From assembly GCA_003451585.1 (NCBI GenBank), contig DMEU01000001.1, positions 1 to 34,740 of the forward strand: 34,740 nucleotides of DNA, read 5' to 3'. The notes beneath the pieces are model-generated. The model did no database searches and was not told the origin of the DNA. It saw only the letters and a list, made by a program, of their open reading frames with translations. The position numbers were made by a program, and so were the translations under genes. Positions 7,251 through 16,271 of this stretch are shown piece by piece (the first letter of the stretch is position 1; each line of letters begins with the position of its first letter). The stretch is from Candidatus Omnitrophota bacterium (GTDB lineage Bacteria > Omnitrophota > Gorgyraeia > Velamenicoccales > Velamenicoccaceae).

Positions 7251-8524
7251 GATTTTATTCCATCCTTCGGCTTATATACTTTTATCTTTTCAACAAGCTG
7301 AGTTAGATTAACTTCTTCCTGAGTGCTTGCCCGCATATTTTTTAATACCGCAGTGCCCTTTGCCAATTCATTGTCCCCTAAAATGAGGCAAAACCCGGCC
7401 TGGCTCTTATCGGCCCTCCTCATCTTTGATTTAAGAGACCCTTCGAGATAATCTATATCTGTATTAATGCCGCTGTCTCTCAAGAACTGCAGGACCTTGA
7501 GACAGGCCTTGAATGCCTCATCACCCAAAGGTATGATATAACAATCCGGCGACTGTCCTTCTCCGTCGCGCGCAATAGCTCCACCCCCGGCCAGAAGTAG
7601 ACGCTCTACACCTAAGGCGAACCCTACGGCACCGCGCGCCGGTCCTCCAAGCTCTTCAACGAGGTTATCATAGCGCCCTCCGGCGCCTAAGGCATCCTGG
7701 CTGCCGAGGTCTTTGTGGGTTATCTCGAACACGGTGCGCGTATAGTAATCCAGCCCCCTGACAAGCAATGGATTCACCTCGTAAGACACTCCAAAGAGGT
7801 CCAATCCGATCCTGACATCGTCAAAATGCTTCCGGCACTCCTGACAAATATGTGAAACACCTAAGTTCATAGCCAAGATGATGTCTTTGCACTGTTTATT
7901 CTTACAGTCAAGGACCCTGAACACATTCTTCGCCATCCTTGACTGGCAATCTTCACAAAAAGATTTTTTTTGAGGAAGGAGCTTTTCCCTTAAATTAAGA
8001 GCAAAACTCTTTTTATCATTGAGGCAGCCTAGAGTATTAACTATTATTTGATGGCCGGTGATACCAAGAGAGGAGATTATTCGCGATGCCAGTGCAATGG
8101 CCTCTGCGTCTAAATAAGGGCTATATGAACCTATGGCTTCGCAGCCGATATGATGAAATTGCCTTAAGCGGCCTTTTTGAGGGCGCTCTGCCCTAAACAT
8201 AGGGCCCATATAATAAAACTTGGACACTGCTGGAACATTGTAAAGCGTATTCTCTACATAAGAACGGACAATGGAAGCTGTTGCCTCAGGTCGCAATACG
8301 AATGTATCCGTCTCCTTATTTATCAAAAACATCTGCTTTTGGACAATATCCGTCAGATCACCCAGGGAACGGGAAAATAATTTGGATTCTTCGATGATAG
8401 GGGTGCGGATCTCCTCATAGGCAAAAAGAGAAAAGACAGACCTAGCCTTTTCTTCCACCTTAAGCCAAATTCCGGATTCCTGCGGTAATATATCTTTCGT
8501 GCCGCGCGGGGATTTGAAAAGCAT
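7244..8524 (-). CDS. hisS: Histidyl-tRNA synthetase
   Basis: Class II synthetase charging tRNA-His. Motif 2 is FRAERPQKGRLRQFHHIGCE (110-129), the histidine-specific motif is GLDYYT (257-262) and motif 3 is in AVGFALGVERLLL (299-311). The C-terminal 95 residues are the anticodon-binding domain. Cysteines at 190, 193, 207, 212, 227 and 230 form pairs in the insertion domain, as in many bacterial HisRS, and may bind zinc. Its 426 residues are normal. It starts 26 bases after csp, with a modest AAAGAG site 8 bases before the ATG, and overlaps aspS, so the two synthetases are translationally linked. Confidence 0.96.
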   Translation of the reverse strand: MLFKSPRGTKDILPQESGIWLKVEEKARSVFSLFAYEEIRTPIIEESKLFSRSLGDLTDIVQKQMFLINKETDTFVLRPEATASIVRSYVENTLYNVPAVSKFYYMGPMFRAERPQKGRLRQFHHIGCEAIGSYSPYLDAEAIALASRIISSLGITGHQIIVNTLGCLNDKKSFALNLREKLLPQKKSFCEDCQSRMAKNVFRVLDCKNKQCKDIILAMNLGVSHICQECRKHFDDVRIGLDLFGVSYEVNPLLVRGLDYYTRTVFEITHKDLGSQDALGAGGRYDNLVEELGGPARGAVGFALGVERLLLAGGGAIARDGEGQSPDCYIIPLGDEAFKACLKVLQFLRDSGINTDIDYLEGSLKSKMRRADKSQAGFCLILGDNELAKGTAVLKNMRASTQEEVNLTQLVEKIKVYKPKDGIKSC

Positions 8525-8550
8525 TTAGGAAGCTCTTTAGGGGTAATATC

Positions 8551-8748
8551 CTACAATTTAACAACGTCCTTAGCCTGAGGGCCCTTTTCACCCTGGACGA
8601 TCTCAAACTGGACCTTTTGGCCTTCGTCTAAAGTCTTATATCCTTCATCTGTAATAGCCGAAAAATGTACAAATACATCCTGGCCATCTTCGCATTCTAT
8701 AAACCCATAGCCTTTTTGGGCTGAAAACCACTTTACTTTTCCTGTCAT
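8551..8748 (-). CDS. Cold-shock domain protein
   Basis: Small single-stranded nucleic acid binding protein of the CspA family, an RNA chaperone or antiterminator. The 65 residues make one cold-shock domain with RNP1 KGYGFI (12-17) and RNP2 VFVHF (25-29); the start MTGKVKWFSAQ is typical. The ATG overlaps the hup stop as ATGA, so the two are co-translated. The family has many paralogues, so cold induction should not be assumed. There is no long 5' leader of the type that regulates cspA, because it is the second gene after hup. Confidence 0.94.
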   Translation of the reverse strand: MTGKVKWFSAQKGYGFIECEDGQDVFVHFSAITDEGYKTLDEGQKVQFEIVQGEKGPQAKDVVKL

Positions 8749-9017
8749 TTTATCTTCTTTTTCATCTCAAGCCCGGCCTTAAAAACTACCACCTTACGCG
8801 CAGGGACCGGTACTACCTGGCCTGTGCGAGGGTTACGTCCGGTGCGGCTGCGTCTTTCTTTGAGCTTGAATACCCCGAAATTCCTCAACTCTACTTTTTC
8901 ACCGCGGACAAGGCTGGAGACGATATGGTCAAAGGTCTTCTGTACGACCTTTTTCACATCGATCTGTTTTATCCCGGTCTCATCGGCGATCTTTAAAACA
9001 ATATCTTTCTTGGTCAT
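8745..9017 (-). CDS. HU/IHF-family DNA-binding protein
   Basis: Dimeric nucleoid protein that bends DNA. The 90 residues cover the whole family fold: two helices, then the beta arm with GRNPRTGQVVPVPARKVVVFKAG including the DNA-intercalating proline. The sequence is closer to HU than to either IHF subunit in length and arm, but assignment between them is not certain from one sequence. A strong GAGGGGGTGA lies about 5 bases before the ATG. It follows dnaE after 72 bases, which hold a possible promoter and a palindrome, and is coupled to the cold-shock gene downstream. Confidence 0.95.
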   Translation of the reverse strand: MTKKDIVLKIADETGIKQIDVKKVVQKTFDHIVSSLVRGEKVELRNFGVFKLKERRSRTGRNPRTGQVVPVPARKVVVFKAGLEMKKKIK

Positions 9018-9053
9018 CGACTCACCCCCTCTTTCGGTGGCGTTCTTAAAAGC

Positions 9054-9067
9054 CGTATATTTATACG
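9054..9067. repeat. Palindrome in the hup leader
   Basis: CGTATA (9054-9059) and TATACG (9062-9067) are perfect arms with a two-base centre. The site lies between a possible promoter and the hup start, at about +6 to +20 of the predicted transcript, so it could be an operator. It is short and AT-rich enough that chance cannot be excluded. Confidence 0.35.
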
Positions 9068-9072
9068 TAAAT

Positions 9073-9101
9073 AAAGTACCACTAAAGACTTACAACGTCA
9101 A
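9073..9101 (-). promoter_or_regulatory. Possible sigma70-type promoter for hup-csp
   Basis: On the minus strand TTGACG (9096-9101), inside the last codons of dnaE, is followed after 17 bases by TACTTT (9073-9078). The -35 is good and the -10 is weak. Confidence 0.33.
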
Positions 9102-12100
9102 TAAAAATCTTTCTTCACCCAGAAGCTGCTCAATGTCATTAAATAATTCTACCCTGGGCTGGACAAAAAGGTCCTGGGATACCAAGATCTTCATTTTACG
9201 GTTAGAAGGCGAGTCCAGGTGCAGATAAACTGGGACATCCCCAGGGGAGAGGGCTAATTTTTCCTTTAAGGCCACCAGCATATTCTCCTTAAGCCCGGAC
9301 AGGTCTATACTTACAGAAGCTATCATCCTGTAAGCCTCATCTATAGCCGTTATATCGCTTGCGAATATCTTCGGCGTATCCTCTTTAAGGCTGAGTTTAC
9401 CACGGATCAACACGACATTATTGGCAACTATATATTTAGAGACCTGCTTATACGTGTTAGGAAAGACAAGCACCTCTACCACCCCTCCCAAGTCCTCTAC
9501 CTTAAGGATAGCCATTTTCTCAGCCTTGGCGCGGGTAACTGTGGTTTTGATCTTATTTATAAGGCCTACGACGGATATCTCCTCCTGGTCCGTGCGCCCT
9601 GAAAGATGCGCGATAGAACATGAAGAAAACCTCTTTAAAAGGTGCTCATAACGCACCAAAGGGTGGCCACTTATATAAAATCCAAGGATCTCTTTTTCAA
9701 AGCTCAAAAGCTGTATCTCCGGCCATTCCTTAATATCCTGGACAGAAACGGTAAATCTTTTAAAGCCGCTTTCTTGAGGCAGGCCCATGTCAAAGAAAGA
9801 CAGCTGCCCACTGTTACGGTCGCGGTTTGCCCTGGCGGATTGGTCAAGGCACTCAGTTAAGATACTCATCATCTGACTTCTACGCAACCCAAAGGCATCC
9901 ATAGCCCCGCACTTAATGAGGCTCTCTATGACCTTCCGGTTAACAAGGCGCAGGTCAACGCGCTGGCAAAAATCTTCAAGCGATATAAATTGCCCTCCAT
10001 TCTGCCTGGCCTCTACAATTGAATCGATAGCTCCGCGCCCAACATTCTTTACGGCCAAAAGCCCGAACCGGATAGAAGATCGGCCTTCTACGGTAAACTT
10101 TGAGAAACTCTCGTTTACCGTTGGGTTAGAGACCGTTATGCCCATATTGCCGCACTCCTTAACGTATTCAACCACCTTATCGGTGTTTTCTTTTTCGCTT
10201 GTCAGCAACGCGGTCATGAATTCGACAGGGTAATTGGCCTTTAGATATGCGGTGCGGTAAGAAATGACCGCGTAAGCGGCGGAATGGCTGCGGTTGAACC
10301 CATATCCAGAGAAATAATCTATCAGGTCAAATATCTTTGTGGCTATCCTCTTATCTATTTTATTACGCAGGCAGCCTTCCACGAACTGACTGCGCTGTTT
10401 AACCATCTCCTCCGGGATCTTTTTGGCCATGGCGCGCCTGAGCAGGTCAGCCTGCGCCATGCTGAAACCGGCCAACTCCGAAGCTATCTGCATGACCTGC
10501 TCCTGATAGACCATTATCCCGTAAGTATCTTTTAGCACCTTCTCCAGCCTTGGATGATCATAGACAATAGGCTTTAGCCCGTTCTTCCGCTGGATAAAAT
10601 CTTCTATCATACCGCTGCCTATGGGGCCTGGCCTATAAAGGGCCAGGATGGCTATAATGTCTTCAAATATCGTGGGCTTGAGTTTTTTTAAGATATCTCT
10701 CATCCCCGCGCTTTCCAGCTGGAAGACGCCCATCGTCTGCGCTCCGGCAAACAAGTCAAAGGTCTTTTTATCATCCAGCGGGATATTGTCCATTTCAAGG
10801 GACACATTCTCTGTGCGCCTTATTATCTTGGCGGCCTCGTCTATGACGGTCAATGTCCTTAAACCTAAGAAATCCATCTTCAACAGGCCGATCTTTTCCA
10901 GCCCCTTCATAGAATAGCCCGATGTTACAGTATCATCATCGAGTTTTGCCAACGGCATGTAGCTGTCCAGCGGCTTATCGCTTATAACGACCCCGGCCGC
11001 GTGCACGGATGCGTGCCTGGACAACCCCTCCAGGTCCATCGCGGTATCGATGAGCTCTTTGACCTGGCTGTTACTCGCATAAAGGTTCTTTAATTCATCC
11101 AATTTGACCGCATCCTGCAAAGTAGTGTTCTTGCCTGGTTCCGCCGGCACGAGTTTGGCTATTTTATCGACCTCGGCATAGGGCACACCCATTACACGGC
11201 CTACATCGCGTATGCATGCGCGCGCAAGCATGGTCCCAAACGTAATGATCTGGGAGACATTTTCCTTGCCGTACTTCTGGGTAACATAATCAATAACCTC
11301 CTGCCTTCTTTCGAAACAGAAATCTATATCGATATCCGGCAGGCCTACCCTCTCGGGGTTCAAGAACCTTTCAAATAGAAGCTTATACTTCAAAGGGTCC
11401 AATTCAGTGATCCCTAAAAGGTAACTGACGACGCTTCCAGCGGCAGACCCTCTGCCTGGCCCGACCGGTATCCCCTTGCTCTTGGCGTAATGGATGAAAT
11501 CCCAGACAATAAGAAAATAACTTATGAATCCCATGCTTGAGATCGTCTTAAGCTCATGCTCAAGGCGGTCAAGCACAGACGGCCCGGGTGAAAGGCCGTA
11601 TCTCTTCTGCATCCCGGCTTTACAGAGTTCGCGCAGGTACTCATCCCTGGACTTGCCGCCGGGAGGCGTATATTGAGGCAGGTGCGGCTTACCGAATTCA
11701 AGTTCTACATTGCATCGCTCGGCTATCAATACGGTGTTGGCAATGGCCTCCGGCGCATATTGGAAAAGGGATGTCATTTCTGCCGGGCTTTTAAAATAAA
11801 ACTCGTTGGTCTGAAAACGCATATGATTAGGGTCATCGAGGGTGGTCTGGGTCTGGATACACAAAAGCGCTTCATGGGAGTGGTAACTGGATTTTTTTAA
11901 ATAATGGACGTCGTTAGTGGCGACAAGCGGAAGGCCGAGCTCTTTTGAGATCCTTAACATGCCTTCATTGACAACGCGCTGTTCGGAGATCATATTCTCC
12001 TGGATCTCTAAATAAAAATTATCCTTGCCAAGGATGGAACTAAACTCATCTGCCGCTTTCAACGCGTCGTTGAAGCGGTTCGCCTGGATAAGGCAGGCGA

Positions 12101-12536
12101 TTTCCCCTTTAAGGCATGCGCTTGAACCTATCAATCCCCCGCTATATTTCGCCAAGACCTCCTTATCGATACGTGGACGGTAATAATAGCCCTCGAGGTA
12201 CCCTATGGAGACAAGCTTCATAAGGTTATGGTAGCCCTCCTCATTTTGGGCCAGGAGGATAAAATGGTTTGAGGACTCGTGGATACCACTCTCACCTTTA
12301 CTGAGGCGGCTCTTGGGCGCGACATATACTTCACAGCCCAGGATAGGCTTTATGCCGGCGCGGACAGCAGCTTCATAGAAATCTACGGCACCAAACATAT
12401 TGCCGTGGTCAGTGATCGCGACCGCCGGCATTTGGTACTCAACAGCTTGTTTAACCAATTCTTTGATGCGACAGGCACCGTCAAGGAGGCTGTACTGCGT
12501 GTGGAGATGGAGATGGACAAAACCGGAGTGTGGCAT
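9090..12536 (-). CDS. dnaE: DNA polymerase III alpha subunit
   Basis: Replicative C-family DNA polymerase. From the chosen start it has 1148 residues. The N-terminal PHP domain opens with FVHLHLHTQYSLLDG and has further metal-ligand positions in TDHGN and NDVHYL. The polymerase palm has PGRGSAAGS (360-368) and the catalytic aspartates in PDIDIDF (400-406). Finger, tandem HhH and C-terminal OB regions follow, matching DnaE1-type polymerases without a PolC exonuclease. The frame is open 14 codons upstream to an ATG at 12576-12578, but homologues begin close to MPHSGFVHLH, so I chose the ATG at 12534-12536. Neither start has a clear Shine-Dalgarno site. A period-8 repeat array lies in the gap to guaA. 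Confidence 0.95.
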   Translation of the reverse strand: MPHSGFVHLHLHTQYSLLDGACRIKELVKQAVEYQMPAVAITDHGNMFGAVDFYEAAVRAGIKPILGCEVYVAPKSRLSKGESGIHESSNHFILLAQNEEGYHNLMKLVSIGYLEGYYYRPRIDKEVLAKYSGGLIGSSACLKGEIACLIQANRFNDALKAADEFSSILGKDNFYLEIQENMISEQRVVNEGMLRISKELGLPLVATNDVHYLKKSSYHSHEALLCIQTQTTLDDPNHMRFQTNEFYFKSPAEMTSLFQYAPEAIANTVLIAERCNVELEFGKPHLPQYTPPGGKSRDEYLRELCKAGMQKRYGLSPGPSVLDRLEHELKTISSMGFISYFLIVWDFIHYAKSKGIPVGPGRGSAAGSVVSYLLGITELDPLKYKLLFERFLNPERVGLPDIDIDFCFERRQEVIDYVTQKYGKENVSQIITFGTMLARACIRDVGRVMGVPYAEVDKIAKLVPAEPGKNTTLQDAVKLDELKNLYASNSQVKELIDTAMDLEGLSRHASVHAAGVVISDKPLDSYMPLAKLDDDTVTSGYSMKGLEKIGLLKMDFLGLRTLTVIDEAAKIIRRTENVSLEMDNIPLDDKKTFDLFAGAQTMGVFQLESAGMRDILKKLKPTIFEDIIAILALYRPGPIGSGMIEDFIQRKNGLKPIVYDHPRLEKVLKDTYGIMVYQEQVMQIASELAGFSMAQADLLRRAMAKKIPEEMVKQRSQFVEGCLRNKIDKRIATKIFDLIDYFSGYGFNRSHSAAYAVISYRTAYLKANYPVEFMTALLTSEKENTDKVVEYVKECGNMGITVSNPTVNESFSKFTVEGRSSIRFGLLAVKNVGRGAIDSIVEARQNGGQFISLEDFCQRVDLRLVNRKVIESLIKCGAMDAFGLRRSQMMSILTECLDQSARANRDRNSGQLSFFDMGLPQESGFKRFTVSVQDIKEWPEIQLLSFEKEILGFYISGHPLVRYEHLLKRFSSCSIAHLSGRTDQEEISVVGLINKIKTTVTRAKAEKMAILKVEDLGGVVEVLVFPNTYKQVSKYIVANNVVLIRGKLSLKEDTPKIFASDITAIDEAYRMIASVSIDLSGLKENMLVALKEKLALSPGDVPVYLHLDSPSNRKMKILVSQDLFVQPRVELFNDIEQLLGEERFLLTL

Positions 12537-12615
12537 ACTTATTTCTTTTGAGGCGTCTGTTCTCGCACAGCACCCCATGACAAAAGTCTAAAGTGTTTAA
12601 GGCTGTATAAACCCT

Positions 12616-12663
12616 AAACTAACAAACTTGCCCACTTACACACTTATACACTTACAAACTTAC
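12616..12663. repeat. 8-bp tandem array between guaA and dnaE
   Basis: Six consecutive octamers on the plus strand fit AMACTTAC: AAACTAAC, AAACTTGC, CCACTTAC, ACACTTAT, ACACTTAC, AAACTTAC. The minus-strand unit is GTAAGTGT. The last unit touches the guaA stop codon. The core AAGTGT is shared with the heptamer elements in ybeY and valS, but the period is 8. Confidence 0.75.
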
Positions 12664-14255
12664 TATTCCCACTCGATAGTCGAAGGCGGCTTGGAACTGA
12701 TATCGTATACCACGCGGTTCACGCCTTTGACCTCATTAATTATCTTGCTGGAAACCTTTCCCAACAACTCAGGGGAGAGCTTGACCCAATCTGCCGTCAT
12801 CCCGTCTGAGCTGGAGACGCAACGAAGGGCGATGACATTTTCATAAGTACGCTCGTCACCCATGACGCCTACGCTCTTAATGGCAAGAAGAACGGCAAAA
12901 GACTGCCAGACATCCTCATACAAACCTGCTTTTCTGATCTCGGCTATGAATATATCATCAGCTTGACGCAAGATCGCAAGGCGTTCCGGCGTGACTTCGC
13001 CGACGATACGGATGGCCAACCCCGGGCCAGGAAAAGGCTGACGGGTGATGATCTCCTGGGGCAGGCCCAGCTGTTTTGCCAAGGCCCTTACCTCATCCTT
13101 GAACAATTCACGCAAGGGCTCGATGAGTTTTAGATTCATACGCTCCGGGAGGCCGCCGACATTGTGATGTGATTTTATCTTTGCGGAAGGCGAACCTGTA
13201 GCCGAGACTGACTCTATAACATCTGGATAAAGCGTGCCTTGCGCCAAATACTTGACGCGTTTTACCTTTTTAGCCTCTTCTTCAAAGACCCTTACGAACT
13301 CCTCACCAATGATCTTCCTCTTGGATTCAGGGTCGGTAACGCCTTTGAGGCGTTTTAAAAACCTCTTCTGCGCATTCACAAAATCAAGGTTCATGTGTAA
13401 ATTCCCGCGGAAGACCGCTTTTATCTCCTCGGGTTCCCTGTTACGGACAAGGCCGTTATCAACAAAAATACAACGCAACTGACGGCCTATGGCCCTGTGT
13501 ATAAGCACGGCCGCGACCGACGAGTCCACCCCGCCGCTCAAACCGCAGACCACATTGTCATTGCCTACTAATTGTCGTATCTGTTCCACGGTCTGTTTAA
13601 TAAAAGAACCCATCTCCCAGCTCGGGCGGCATTTACAGACCCTGTAAAGAAAATTTGAAATTATCTGCGACCCGTGCGATGTGTGCGCGACCTCAGGGTG
13701 GAATTGGACACCGAAGATCTTCCTGTCGCGGCTCGCAAACGCGGCATTAGCCGTATTAAGCGTGTGCGCTATAGAGACAAAACCTTTGGGCAGGACAGAA
13801 ACGTAGTCTCCATGGCTCATCCAAGAGGTGATGTTGCCGGCCATGCTGTTAAAAAAATCATTGTGGTCGTCGATGAAAAGCTCGGCCCTGCCAAACTCTC
13901 TCTCCCTCGTGCGCTTTACGCGGCCGCCGAAAAATTGAGCTATCAGCTGCTGGCCGTAACAAATACCGAGTATCGGGATGCCGAGCTTAAAGATGAGCTT
14001 GTCGCACTTAGGGGCCTTGTCATCATATACGCTGGCAGGCCCTCCGGAAAGAATAAGCCCTTTGGGGGATATCTTCTTTATCTGCTCAACGCTGATATTA
14101 TGCGGAACGATGGTGCTGTAAACCTTATTTTCACGTATGCGGCGGGCTATAAGCTGCGTATACTGTGAACCGAAATCAAGTATTAGTATAGAATTTTTTT
14201 GGACTGGAGACGCCCCTGCGGCATCTGATCTCTTTTTGTTTTTTGCGTGTTTCAA
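12663..14255 (-). CDS. guaA: GMP synthase (glutamine-hydrolysing)
   Basis: Converts XMP to GMP with ATP and glutamine, the step after IMP dehydrogenase. The N-terminal class I glutamine amidotransferase has the catalytic Cys99 in GICYGQQL and the His186/Glu188 pair in QFHPEV. The ATP-pyrophosphatase P-loop is GLSGGVDSS (238-246), and the C-terminal dimerisation domain ends in the usual SKPPSTIEWE. Length 530 is normal once about 20 extra charged N-terminal residues are allowed for. The start is a TTG at 14253-14255, supported by GGGAGGA 5 bases upstream. It lies 14 bases after guaB, so guaB-guaA form one unit. There is no terminator before dnaE. Confidence 0.96.
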   Translation of the reverse strand: MKHAKNKKRSDAAGASPVQKNSILILDFGSQYTQLIARRIRENKVYSTIVPHNISVEQIKKISPKGLILSGGPASVYDDKAPKCDKLIFKLGIPILGICYGQQLIAQFFGGRVKRTREREFGRAELFIDDHNDFFNSMAGNITSWMSHGDYVSVLPKGFVSIAHTLNTANAAFASRDRKIFGVQFHPEVAHTSHGSQIISNFLYRVCKCRPSWEMGSFIKQTVEQIRQLVGNDNVVCGLSGGVDSSVAAVLIHRAIGRQLRCIFVDNGLVRNREPEEIKAVFRGNLHMNLDFVNAQKRFLKRLKGVTDPESKRKIIGEEFVRVFEEEAKKVKRVKYLAQGTLYPDVIESVSATGSPSAKIKSHHNVGGLPERMNLKLIEPLRELFKDEVRALAKQLGLPQEIITRQPFPGPGLAIRIVGEVTPERLAILRQADDIFIAEIRKAGLYEDVWQSFAVLLAIKSVGVMGDERTYENVIALRCVSSSDGMTADWVKLSPELLGKVSSKIINEVKGVNRVVYDISSKPPSTIEWE

Positions 14256-14269
14256 GTATTCCTCCCGTA

Positions 14270-15430
14270 TTACTTCCCCATACCAACGCGTTGAACTACC
14301 TGGAAGATCTTGCCTTCGGTCTGGATAGACGGGGCAATTATGATCTCGGTAAATTGCATATCCTTAATGGTGGCAGCGCCAAGGCATCCCATGGATGTGG
14401 TCAAGGCACCCATCAGGTTCTGTGAGCCGTCATCCACCTTTGCCGGCCCGAACAGGATCTCCTCCAAAGAACCGGATGTCCCTACATAAACCCTCGTCCC
14501 GCGCGGCAGATTGGAATGTGACGTAGCCATACCCCAGTGATATCCTCTCCCCGGGGCCTCAACCGCTTTTGCGAACGATGAACCCACCATAACAGCATCG
14601 GCGCCTGAAGCAAAAGCCTTGCATATCTCACCGCCGATACGCATACCGCCATCGGTTATGATGGGGATATACTTACCGGTGCGTTTAAAGTAGTAATCCC
14701 TGGCTGCCGCGCAATCTATAGTTGTAGACACCTGCGGAACGCCTATACCCAAAACACCTCTTGTGGTACACGCCGCCCCAGGCCCTATACCTACCAGAAG
14801 CGCGGCCGCACCTGTATCCAGCAGCTCGAGTGTTACTTCATACGTCACGCAGTTCCCGATGACAACCGGGATCTTTGTCTTTGAACAGAATTTTTTCAGG
14901 TCCAGCGCTTTATAACTTTTGGAAATATGCCTGACAGTAGTAACGGTCGACTGCACCACAAATGCATCGGCGCCCGCGTCTTCGGCTATCGAACAGAACC
15001 TTTCCGCGTTCTGGGGGATGCAACTTACAACGGCAGGGGCCTTCTTCTTTTTTATCTCTTCGACGCGCTGGGCTATAAGTTTTTCTTTGATGGGCTTGAC
15101 ATATACTTCCTGGACAAGCTTTGTAGCTTCCTGCGGAGTGGCCTTGGCTATAGCCTCTAATACCTCTTCCGGCTTCTCATAACGGGTCTGCACACCGTCT
15201 AAATTCAGGACAGCGATCCCGCCTAAGCGGCCCATCTCAACTGCAAATTTAACATCCACTACCCCATCCATAGCCGCGGCCAGGATAGGCACCTTATATC
15301 TTTTTCCTGCGAATTGCCATGAAGGATCCACTTCAGCAGGATTTATAGTGCTCATCCCGGGCACAAGCGCCACTTCATCAAACCCGTAACAGCGCCTTGC
15401 GCGCCTATTCATCCCGATCCACTCGCCCAT
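14270..15430 (-). CDS. guaB: IMP dehydrogenase, GuaB3 type
   Basis: Oxidises IMP to XMP with NAD, feeding GuaA directly downstream. The 386 residues form one TIM barrel without the CBS pair found in classical GuaB. The catalytic loop is GIGPGAACTTRGVLGIGVPQ with Cys221, where classical GuaB has SICTTR; the Ala-Ala form is typical of the GuaB3 group of actinobacteria and cyanobacteria. The phosphate-binding segment DGGMRIGGEICKA and the flap region near GRGYHWG are present. The start is the ATG at 15428-15430, with GGAGG 5 bases before it; the in-frame TTG four codons earlier overlaps that site. Its position beside guaA argues that this form supplies the IMP dehydrogenase step here. Confidence 0.9.
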   Translation of the reverse strand: MGEWIGMNRRARRCYGFDEVALVPGMSTINPAEVDPSWQFAGKRYKVPILAAAMDGVVDVKFAVEMGRLGGIAVLNLDGVQTRYEKPEEVLEAIAKATPQEATKLVQEVYVKPIKEKLIAQRVEEIKKKKAPAVVSCIPQNAERFCSIAEDAGADAFVVQSTVTTVRHISKSYKALDLKKFCSKTKIPVVIGNCVTYEVTLELLDTGAAALLVGIGPGAACTTRGVLGIGVPQVSTTIDCAAARDYYFKRTGKYIPIITDGGMRIGGEICKAFASGADAVMVGSSFAKAVEAPGRGYHWGMATSHSNLPRGTRVYVGTSGSLEEILFGPAKVDDGSQNLMGALTTSMGCLGAATIKDMQFTEIIIAPSIQTEGKIFQVVQRVGMGK

Positions 15431-15458
15431 ATTGTCCTCCAAGACATTTTTCGTTATG

Positions 15459-16235
15459 TCATTTCACCTTAATTTTCAAATCATTTAGGCGTAACGCCAG
15501 CAATAGGGCTTCCAGCCCGTTAAAATTAAATGGCTTCATCAAATAGTCGGATGCCCCAAGCTTCAAAGCTTCATCTAACACCTTTTCATCGCGGATACCC
15601 GTTGCCATAACAACCTTCAAATCCGGCCTGATCTCTTTGATTTTTTTTAAAGTAAGAAGGCCATCCATGCCCTCCATAGTAATATCCAAAAGAACGATGT
15701 CAAATGACTGATTTTTTATCTTTTCAATACATTCCTCACCACTCTCTGCGCACTCAACATCAAATCCACTCTGAAAAAGCTGGCTGGAAACAGTCCTTCG
15801 TATTATCTTCTCATCATCTACCACTAGTATCCTGCCCCATTTCTTACCGCTAACGTTAAGGGACTGGACATCTTCTCTTAATACGGAAAAAATGGCGGAT
15901 ACTGTATCAGAATTCTGGAAATCTTTTTTGAGATACAGGGAAATCCTAAGCTCTTCAAATTTAGACCCTGCTCCTGGCTTGCCAGGCTCGCTACCCATCA
16001 GGATGATCTTGACTTTCTTATCAAATGCCCTTATTTTCTCTACAAGTCTTATTCCGCTGTATTCCCCAGGAGAATCATCGATAATGATCGTAACCGGCCT
16101 CTCCCTCTTAAGGCGATCCAGCGTCTCCTGTCCTGAGACAAGCGTTATAACACTAAAGCCTATTCCGGAAATTATTTCATAGAGCAACCCGCGTGAAATA
16201 ACATCACAATCAACGATAAATACACGATTTAACAT
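15459..16235 (-). CDS. Tandem receiver-domain protein (REC-REC), paralogue 1
   Basis: Response-regulator-like protein made of two receiver domains and nothing else, so it has no output domain; partner kinase unknown. The second domain (about 134-252) is canonical: acidic pair near 140-141, phosphoacceptor Asp184 in LLDITMEGMDG, Thr212 and Lys234 in YLMKPF. The first domain (1-118) keeps Asp53 (IIIDDSPGEYSG) and Lys104 but has Cys10 in the acidic pair, Gly81 at the Thr/Ser switch position and Lys-Asp where Lys-Pro is usual, so it is probably a degenerate receiver. Starting at the ATG at 16233-16235 gives 258 residues, exactly the length and numbering of its neighbour; the TTG 12 codons earlier has no such support. 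It precedes guaB by 28 bases. Confidence 0.88.
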   Translation of the reverse strand: MLNRVFIVDCDVISRGLLYEIISGIGFSVITLVSGQETLDRLKRERPVTIIIDDSPGEYSGIRLVEKIRAFDKKVKIILMGSEPGKPGAGSKFEELRISLYLKKDFQNSDTVSAIFSVLREDVQSLNVSGKKWGRILVVDDEKIIRRTVSSQLFQSGFDVECAESGEECIEKIKNQSFDIVLLDITMEGMDGLLTLKKIKEIRPDLKVVMATGIRDEKVLDEALKLGASDYLMKPFNFNGLEALLLALRLNDLKIKVK

Positions 16236-16242
16236 AACCCAT

Positions 16243-16271
16243 ACTTTAACATAAATCGCGGCTGAATTCAA
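16243..16271 (-). promoter_or_regulatory. Possible promoter for the first receiver gene, leaderless geometry
   Basis: On the minus strand TTGAAT (16266-16271) is followed after 17 bases by TAAAGT (16243-16248), then exactly 7 bases and the ATG. Each hexamer matches consensus at four of six positions. No Shine-Dalgarno site precedes the ATG. Confidence 0.33.

Noticed and set aside
12537..12578. Longer N-terminus of DnaE (MGCCARTDASKEIS)
   Set aside because: It is not family-like, and no ribosome site precedes the upstream ATG. Homologues start at the PHP domain, close to the ATG at 12536.
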